64,000 nucleotides of DNA from Alectoria sarmentosa (taxonomy: Eukaryota > Ascomycota > Lecanoromycetes > Lecanorales > Parmeliaceae), in NCBI GenBank assembly GCA_009733775.1, contig WOGZ01000126.1:1-64000 (forward strand). The letters are read 5' to 3'. How positions within the stretch are numbered: position 1 is the first letter of the stretch; each line of letters starts with the position of its first letter. The notes under the pieces are model-generated. The model worked only from the letters and a program-made list of their open reading frames with translations. It ran no database searches and had not been told where the DNA came from. Made by a program: the position numbers and the translations under genes. Below, one piece after another: positions 57,104-64,000 of the stretch.

Positions 57104-59377
57104 TCAGTACGAGTGAAGACGAGAGACGTGCGCCATTTCTTGCGGGGTCTTACACATGGGAATACTCAGCAGGCAAATCCCAACCTGAACGCTTGCAATG
57201 ACATGGAAAACTTTCAATATGCCGCCTTGAACAAGCCAATGGTAGGCTCCCCACGTCAAGGCGAAACTAAATATGTTTTTGAAGATCAGCAGGCACGTGA
57301 AGGCTTCGACGGCGATGTCCCCTACCTTGTTGTTACTACGTCTCTAGAGAGAGCTGTGCTGCAGGACAAGGAGAACTTACGATGGGCATCAACGATGTAC
57401 AATGCACTTGCTACCGCGCCCAACACCATACCAATGACCTCCAACGCGTAGAAAAAGTCTGGCCAGAACCAGCCATAATTCGTCACGTTGTTTGCCGTGA
57501 TCCCAAATCCATACAGTCCTGCACATCCAAATACCAATTGCGCCACCACGAGCACAATACGAAACTCCGGTTCATAGACTCCTTTGTTTTTCCGAATCAT
57601 AATCTTTGCGCTCCAGTCGGCCAACAGACCCGCCAAAAGGAAGCCCAATATTGCTCCAATAAATGGCCCTGTGTACATATAGCCGGTGTGTACTTCGTCA
57701 AACCAAAGAGGAGGGCCAAGGAATATTGCCTTTGTTTTTCCTTAGTCAGCATTTCTTCTTTGATGTGAAGTTTTAGGAACCAAAGATGTCCGGAGGATTG
57801 AATCTTATCGGAAAATGTCTTGAGACCAAAATCTTGTCGAAGACCGAGAAGCATCCAATCGGAAAGGTAGACTCACAGCTAGAACGACACCGATCATTAC
57901 GGTCCAACCAATGAGAGCACCTTGTATCAGACAGGCCCAAAGTATAGCGGGATGAAGGAAGAGAGGAAGCGGACGAAGGACCAGCAGAAAAAAGCTTTCG
58001 TCTGTCTTCCGACCATTGAAGGGGAAGAGAGACCGGGCAAAGCTGACTTTGGGAGGGACCTGCGATGTAGAGCGATTTTCCGAGATTGAGAAGTGATCTT
58101 TTTCAAAGGAGGTCGGAATGCTTGAGTCTGGACTTTGTTTGTTCTCACTGGTGTGTGCTTCATACACCGGGGTTCTATTGGAAGGGGAACTGTGCTGGGT
58201 AGACTCCTCGCCCCTGATGTCGGTATTTAAAGAGTCGTCCCTTCGAAAGGCGGTTTCAGGGACGAAAAAGAAGATAAATGGCAACATAGCTCCACAGAAG
58301 ATGGCGATGAAATAGAAGGACCACGGCCAGCCTATGGTCTACGCAAATTCGGAGTCAGCAATGCCTATTCGGGGCAGAGACTGGGGTTTTAAGACGGGTC
58401 TCAAGAGCAGAAAGGTCCGTCGCTCCGGAGACATATCTTGTGACTCAATCTCACTACCGAATGGACAGTGTCAGCTCCGAATTGTACGTACGTGAGTGAT
58501 CTTTCCCACCAAAATGGGTGTAAAAAATGCTCCACCGAACAGAGCTAGGTTAGACACGGCCATCCGTTTCCCGCGCTCCTACAAGATTTTCGGTCAGCTA
58601 ATCGTCCAATCGGTGCACTCAGTGACCAATGCTGGGCATACGTGAACGAAGTAGAGATCTCCCACGCTGGCGTTGACCAAGGCTTCGAAAGGCGCCAGCC
58701 CTACCCCTTGAATGATTCTCGCCCACAGCAAGCTTTTGTAGTTTGTACCGGTGGCACCTCCCCAAGCGCTGGAGATGATTATGAGAATGGTACCCAGTAG
58801 ATATAGATGGCGCTTGCCCCAAACTCTTGCGGAGGCTACGAAAAGGAAGCCTGCAACGCCGACTCCAAGTAGATGGTAGCCCGTGGCAAGCGCCATCTGA
58901 GTAAAGTCCTTTTGGAAGAGCAACGAAAGTGTAACAGTGTTTGCGGCAAGCAGAGGACTCAATGTGGAGGCGATGACCGAAAGGATTGATAGGATGACGA
59001 GGATCCTATTTTCATTAGTTCTGAAAAAGGTGACGCAAAGTTTTTGGGGTGGACGTACGAGTCGCGCTTCCACAATGGCCAGTTCTGTTTCCATTAGCGC
59101 TTGTAAGGTGGTGACCAGAAAGCTCTTTCTTACTAGAGGATCGTTTGGATCGTCACTAGGTTGCGGTACGAGTATGACGGGAACAGGACCACTTCTATCA
59201 TACTTCAGTTGTCGTGACTCGAGCGGCCCTTGTTGCGCCGGCCGACTGGCATCGTCATAAATGAAGGCAGTGCCTAGGATCACAAGCAATCAGCGTCTTT
59301 GGGGGGAAGGCTGGGGACAAGAACAGCGAACCCGGGACAGTGTCTTGTCTTGAAGGTTCCAGGACTCCAAGTCCCAT
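57104..59377 (-). CDS. Major facilitator superfamily transporter
   Basis: Eight exons are inferred: 59377-59332, 59273-59134, 59084-59059 (26 nt), 59005-58642, 58578-58492, 58338-57877, 57729-57381 and 57321-57104, giving 563 aa. The N-terminus MGLGVLEPSRQDTVPG and VPQPSDDPNDPLNWPLWKRD are hallmarks of a large fungal MFS group. About twelve spans are visible, with a long hydrophilic central loop (about residues 250-340). Motif A-like text, VWGKRHLYLLGT, lies between spans 2 and 3. The 26-nt exon encodes just NWPLWKRD, the junction of cytosolic tail and first span. Substrate cannot be read; members export or import small organic compounds. It is divergent from the CFEM gene. Confidence 0.88.
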
Positions 59378-60479
59378 CTTGACGAATCTTGAGTCGTGGT
59401 AAATCGTCCGGTCTTACTGAGAGGGTTGCCTATTAGCTATGGAGCCTCAGAGACGCTTGTCATAATCAGCATGCTCTACGTTTTGAGCTTGATTGCCCAG
59501 CACCATGTCTCTTTGTCCAAGTGGGATAGTAGAGCTGCACAGGCTTGATCTTCTTGGAGCGGTCTCGGCCTTGAATCTTATTGTTCACGTTATGTCCGAT
59601 GTATTATTTACTGGCTTGCAAGTAGAAACGATGTTATTAGGAAGAGATCAAGGGTTGAAAGACTTTGGCCAATCGGACGACCAAGAAGACTGGAAGGGAG
59701 ATGGGTCTCGTTGCTCTCTTTGTAGAGGATCCAAGGCAATCAAACAAAAAGGAAACAAGAAGTAAGGAAAATGCGTTGATCTGGTACTAGTACTCCGTAG
59801 CGTATCCGACATTGTTACATAAAGTACTTAAGTGATACTCCGGAGAGCAAACCTTAGCGAGCCCAGTTAGCCATACTTTGATGTACAGCAAGGTATTTAT
59901 TTATTCATTCATTGAATCACTTAATTACATACTTACTTAGGTACTTATTTATTCATTTGTTCCTTCAATCATTCATACTCAACAAGACCCGGCCCAAGAT
60001 GTCTGATTTATCAAAGGCCGCTCATGGACAGCTTTGTCTCGCTGGTGTCGCCTTTGTTTCTGACTACAGGTACCTTACTGCTGTATCGCTATCATACATA
60101 GTAAAGTCAGTTTGAGACGATGGCCCGAAAATAGCATGGGCCCGAAAATAACAGTATTTAGTGCACCAATCATGCCATTCATTGTCCTATCCAAAATGCC
60201 CATCTTCAAAAGTAAGTTCCGGCCATTAGCACCCAGCACCCAAGACCCAAGACCCAAGACCCAAGCTTAATAAAACCCCCAGGTCCCCTCGGTCGCCCCT
60301 TTTGCCCTCGACTTCCTACAATTCAAGTACGAGTACCACCAGTACCCTAGCTCCAGGGAGCTTCAAAATCCATCATAAGCATAAATCTGCTTCTTCTCGT
60401 AATTCTTCTTCCTCTTTTTCTCCTTTGTGCAAAAAGCACCCTGTATTCGTGCTCCAACTCTAACGAACCTGTTTCAAAA
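59378..60479. promoter_or_regulatory. Divergent promoter MFS / CFEM gene
   Basis: A 1.1-kb spacer. It contains ATTTATTCATTC-type A/T repeats at about 59893-59975, an (ACCCAAG)n run at about 60235-60266, and a pyrimidine-rich stretch just before the CFEM start. A 90-codon frame at 59493-59765 has no recognised features. Confidence 0.5.
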
Positions 60480-61538
60480 ATGATGAAGTTCCTTATCCAA
60501 ACCACCATAATCGCCTTCGCTACCCTCTCCGCAGCTCAACTTCAAGATTTACCCAATTGCGCAAAGCCATGTGCATCCAGCCTTCCGAGTCAGTGTAACC
60601 TTGACGTCTCGTGTATCTGCGCCGACTCCTCTTGGATTACCGGAATATCTTGTTGCATCAGCACCAAGTGTTCTCCAGCCGATCAACAAAGTGGGTATTC
60701 CCCATCCAACTGTGACCGCCACCAGGCATCATGTTAATCGCACTGAACAGAAACGCTCAACGTTGCCGTTCAATTATGTGACACGTAAGTCGTAGTACCC
60801 AAGAATTGCAAACATGTGTGCCCCCTCCTAGAAACTACGATGCCTCGATTCGCTGACAAGAATCCTATAAAGCGTTAATGTAAAGCTGCCATCAGCAGCA
60901 AGCTGTCCCGCCTCTGCTAGTACCACCGCAGCAGCTAGCTCTACTGTAGCTGGGGGAAACAGTGTTGCCAGTGCAGGCGAGAGCACCGCTGCTTCGAGCG
61001 CGTCTGCTGCTACAACGAGCGCTGTTTCGGGTGCCGAGACAACATCCTCGAGTTCTACCTCAGAGGCTTCAACTACTACTTCTGCTGCTACTGGTGAGTG
61101 AAAGTTTTCATGTTCTTTCTGCGTTCCGCACCGCGATATCTTGGGCCCATTCCCTCCATGAAGCCTGGTATCTCGCAATAGTTGCAGCATCCCGAGAGAA
61201 TGGCATCTTGGAATCTTCTATCGGTACCAAGAGCAGTGATTCTCGATGTGTGGGCAAGACTCTGCAACGTTTCTGTCCGCGTTCTGGTCAAATGCTCCGT
61301 TTCTTGCGGCAATAGCACTTTGCTATTGACCTGCAGAGGCAAGTTTGGGATCGTAGTCAAGATACCACGGTCTGAGTCTGCCTCATAAAGTTTAATGGCT
61401 AACAAATATCCAGGGTCCTCGTCGTCTACGATGACATCCACGTCAAGCTCTGCGACTCACGCATCAGGCGCAGCTCAAGGTCTGGGCTCAAATATAGGCG
61501 TCGTAGGCGCAGCTGTGGCTGCTCTTGCATTGCTATAA
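60480..61538 (+). CDS. GPI-anchored CFEM-domain cell-surface protein
   Basis: Four exons are inferred: 60480-60690, 60751-60784 (34 nt), 60873-61093 and 61414-61538, giving 196 aa. A signal peptide (MMKFLIQTTIIAFATLSA) is followed by a CFEM domain: LPNCAKPCASSLPSQCNLDV, SCICADSSW, the SCC pair, and after splicing KTLNVAVQLCDTVNVKLPS. The Asp in NLDVSCIC is the position of the heme-iron ligand in Candida CFEM proteins. A Ser/Thr/Ala-rich spacer follows, then a hydrophobic C-terminus (NIGVVGAAVAALALL) typical of a GPI signal. The third intron (320 bp) is long for this window. A role in heme/iron capture or in surface adhesion is possible. Confidence 0.88.
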
Positions 61539-63025
61539 CTTAGGTGGTTTCCGGACGTCATCTCTAGTGCTTCCTTCCTCGTCTTGATTCCCCAGGATGA
61601 AGAGAATTGATAACGTGCTGTGTGGGATTACAACATCGCTACACAACCATAGCAGGCCTGGTAGTCATAACGTTGGAACTGGGAGCGTTTGTGGAGCGAA
61701 TGTCCCCATTTCCTCGTCTTGAGTATCGTGATTGCGGTTTCGAGAAGAGGGTGTATCTATAGCATATATTTCCAATTGCCGTGCGGATGTCTTTTCCTAT
61801 TCCTGACTACTCACTTTGCGTCGGATTGCCTATCCCGAATATTGTGGGACTCGGAAATGCCATTTCTTCTCCACTTGGGCGTTATTGGCGTTTTCACACT
61901 TTGAGAGAATTATGAGCATGATGTTTTGGAAAAGGCGTTGCAGCCATGGGTAAAAGGGAAATGTTGGTATGATAAGAGGGAGCCGAGGGAAGGAAAAGAT
62001 GCGGTTGGATCTCTGCCGCAATCTTTCTGAAGCTGGAGAAATGGGGTTTTTTCCACTCGTGGTCTTGGGGATTGTAGCAGAGTATGGCATTATCAGTAGG
62101 AATTACTGCTGTAGCATTACATAATCCCAAATATGCAGAGTATGCAGTAGTAAGGTAGTATCCAGTATGTATGACTACTTATGCACCAGGACAATGCCAA
62201 TGGGAAAGAGAGTGGCCAATCATGATCTGTCATCCATGACCAATCTACTATTACATAGCAGTAAAGGAAAAAAGAGAAAAGGAGAAATAGAGAAAGAGAG
62301 AAAGTTGAAAGAAGCCTCGAAAGGAACCCTCACTGATGTTTTCTCACCTGAGGGAATAAGTAGGTAGAGTACTAGTACTAGTCCCTAGAAAAGCCCGCGA
62401 CTAGCGTCAGCCTTCCAAAGCTTATCTCACTCTCACCTTTTGCTTGCTTACTTTACCTTATCCATTTGGTTCCAGGTGCAGGAAAAGGCCGAGTAAGAAA
62501 TCCAACCTCCACCAAACTCTCTCAAATTCAAGTCAATTCAACTTTCACACTCCACATACATACCACCTCCCACATCCCACATCCCATATCCCACATACCA
62601 CACACCACATCCCCATTCATCCAATACTCAAACTCTCTCCGGCATCCACTCTCAGTCTGTCTATATATCTCTGCCACAAGCACGCCCAAAATGTTCCTCT
62701 TTCCCTCTCCACTCCTACGCCAACTGCCACCCTTGTCCCAATCCCCGACATAAACCGATCCATTCTCTTCCTCTTCCTCTTCCTCTTGTCCCATCCTCCA
62801 AGTACCATTCATCTTTGCCCTCTCCTAATCCTGCTCCTTGACACTTGACACCTCCCCTACCCACATCTTTGGCACTCTACCTCATCCGAAGCGACTGTCT
62901 GGCCGACCACTACACACCATCCATCCTCATCCTCACTTTCACCCTCATCATCATCTCGCTCGCCCATTTATTGCCCATCTTGGAGTCTCGGGACTTCATC
63001 TACCCGCAGCGGTCAGGTCTGCCAG
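61539..63025. promoter_or_regulatory. Upstream region and probable long leader of the permease
   Basis: About 1.5 kb without a recognised gene. From about 62430 to 62990 the plus strand is strongly C/T-rich, with ACATCCCAT-type repeats at about 62567-62614. This suits a fungal promoter and long 5' leader. Open frames here encode only low-complexity His/Pro/Ser text. Confidence 0.5.
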
Positions 63026-64000
63026 ATGGCTAATGAAACGTTTCAAGAGACCAAAGGAGACCCCTCCACGCCCTCGCCCGGGTCCGGCTCCCTCGATTTC
63101 TCTGGCCTTGGTGCCGCGCCGCATTTCTACGATGATAAAACAAAACCCCGAATAAGTTATCCTCGCCGTATTGTCGACAGCTTCAGGCGGGATCCCACTT
63201 CCAAAGTCACTCCCAATGGTGTCGTTGGTGCCAATGGCGTCGTCTTCGATGCCGAAGCGGCTGCTCAAGCTACTGCAGATTCGCCATTGGCCAGGAAGTT
63301 GAAGGGGCGACATTTGCAGATGATAGCGATCGGAGGCTCCATTGGTATGGGATTCTTGCTGCAGCTGGCGAGCTTAGTACTAATCCGTATACAGGTACTG
63401 GTCTCTTTGTCGCTTCTGGAAAATCCCTCTCGAACGGCGGTCCAGCATCGGTGTTGATCGCATACAGCCTCATTGGAGTCATGCTCTTCTGCACAGTTCA
63501 AGCTCTTGGCGAAATGGCTGTCCTCTTCCCGGTCGCTGGTTCTTTCTCCGCCTACTCAACCCGGTTTCTTGACCCAGCCTGGGGTTTTGCAATGGGCTGG
63601 AATTATGCTATGCAATGGCTGGTGGTCCTGCCCCTCGAAGTTGTCTCCGCAGCAATCACAGTCAACTACTGGAAGTCCAACATCTCTCCTGCCGCCTGGG
63701 TTGCCATCTTCCTCGCTATCATCATAAGCATCAATTTGTTCGGCGTCAGAGGCTATGGTGAAGCAGAATTCGTCTTTTCAATCATCAAAGTCATAGCAGT
63801 CGTTGGCTTTATAGTACTCGGGATCATCCTCGACATTGGTGGCGGTCCCAATGGAGGGTACATAGGGGGCAAATACTGGCATAACCCTGGAGCCTTTCAC
63901 AACGGCTTCAAAGGTCTCTGCTCTGTTTTCGTCACTGCCGCTTTTGCCTTTGCCGGAACGGAACTTGTCGGTCTTGCAGCTGCTGAGACTGCTAACCCTC
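63026..64000 (+). CDS. Amino-acid permease (YAT/AAT family), 5' part
   Basis: Two exons are visible, 63026-63344 and 63395 to the window edge, giving about 308 aa of an expected 550-600. The cytosolic N-terminus is about 95 residues. The first span begins with the family motif LKGRHLQMIAIGGSIG joined by splicing to TGLFVASGK. Further family blocks are NGGPASVLIAYSLIG, LGEMAVLFPVAGSFSAYSTR, WGFAMGWNYAMQWLVVLPLE and FIGG-like IGGKYWHNPGAF. FVTAAFAFAGTELVGLAAAE ends the visible part. It imports amino acids across the plasma membrane; specificity cannot be judged. The gene is truncated by the window, not by mutation. Confidence 0.9.

Noticed and set aside
57113..57768. Plus-strand frames of 112-128 codons
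   Set aside because: They are antisense to well-supported exons of the MFS transporter.
1..64000. Secondary-metabolite cluster, CRISPR array or prophage
   Set aside because: No polyketide or peptide synthase, no spaced direct repeats and no phage genes were seen; gene content is ordinary fungal housekeeping.

Overview
This 64 kb window is nuclear DNA of a filamentous ascomycete (Pezizomycotina). The reasons are dense protein genes on both strands, many short GT-AG introns (mostly 48-80 bp, often with CTAAC/CTGAC-like branch sites), and a fungal-specific gene set: ILM1, EIS1, a CFEM surface protein, ERJ5, an MDM20-type NatB subunit and a fungal SERCA pump. A class within Pezizomycotina cannot be fixed from sequence alone. 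No bacterial-type operon, CRISPR array, rRNA or intact transposon is seen. Most spliced models below were built by hand. Every multi-exon model marked as complete closes in frame, with a total length divisible by three.

Layout. 1-8.3 kb: a MITE-like element, the NatB auxiliary subunit (NAA25/MDM20), ILM1 and the geranylgeranyltransferase-I beta subunit (CDC43) as a divergent pair, then a disrupted possible gene. 8.3-17 kb: tRNA-Cys(GCA), ER alpha-mannosidase MNS1, proteasome ATPase RPT4 divergent from MRI1 (methionine salvage), and a C2-domain protein. 17-23.8 kb: a gene-poor stretch with degenerate ORFs, a Grainyhead/CP2 transcription factor and an aquaporin pseudogene. 23.8-38 kb: proteasome beta7 (PRE4), a ubiquitin-fold protein, an FAH-family hydrolase divergent from SDH assembly factor SDHAF1, a secreted class 3 lipase, two J-domain genes (one is ERJ5) flanking a small membrane protein, PRA1/YIP3, a disordered protein and a tyrosine phosphatase. 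38-49.2 kb: eisosome protein EIS1, an SFK1/FRAG1 membrane protein, and a SNF2-RING helicase (IRC20/SHPRH type) whose third intron is a tandem array. 49-64 kb: a 14-3-3 gene with tiny exons, divergent from a SERCA Ca2+-ATPase, an MFS transporter divergent from a CFEM-GPI protein, and the 5' part of an amino-acid permease cut by the window edge.

The genes form an ordinary housekeeping neighbourhood rather than one pathway or a biosynthetic cluster. Recurring themes are protein quality control (RPT4, PRE4, MNS1, ERJ5, a second J protein, NatB), membrane organisation and transport (EIS1, SFK1, PRA1, SERCA, MFS, permease) and signalling (14-3-3, phosphatase, CDC43, CP2 factor). The most unusual signals are structural: a 659-bp intron made of four degenerate copies of an intron-sized unit, a 14-3-3 gene with exons of 12, 8, 47, 20 and 12 nt, other genes whose initiator exons are 7-46 nt, and a decayed aquaporin.
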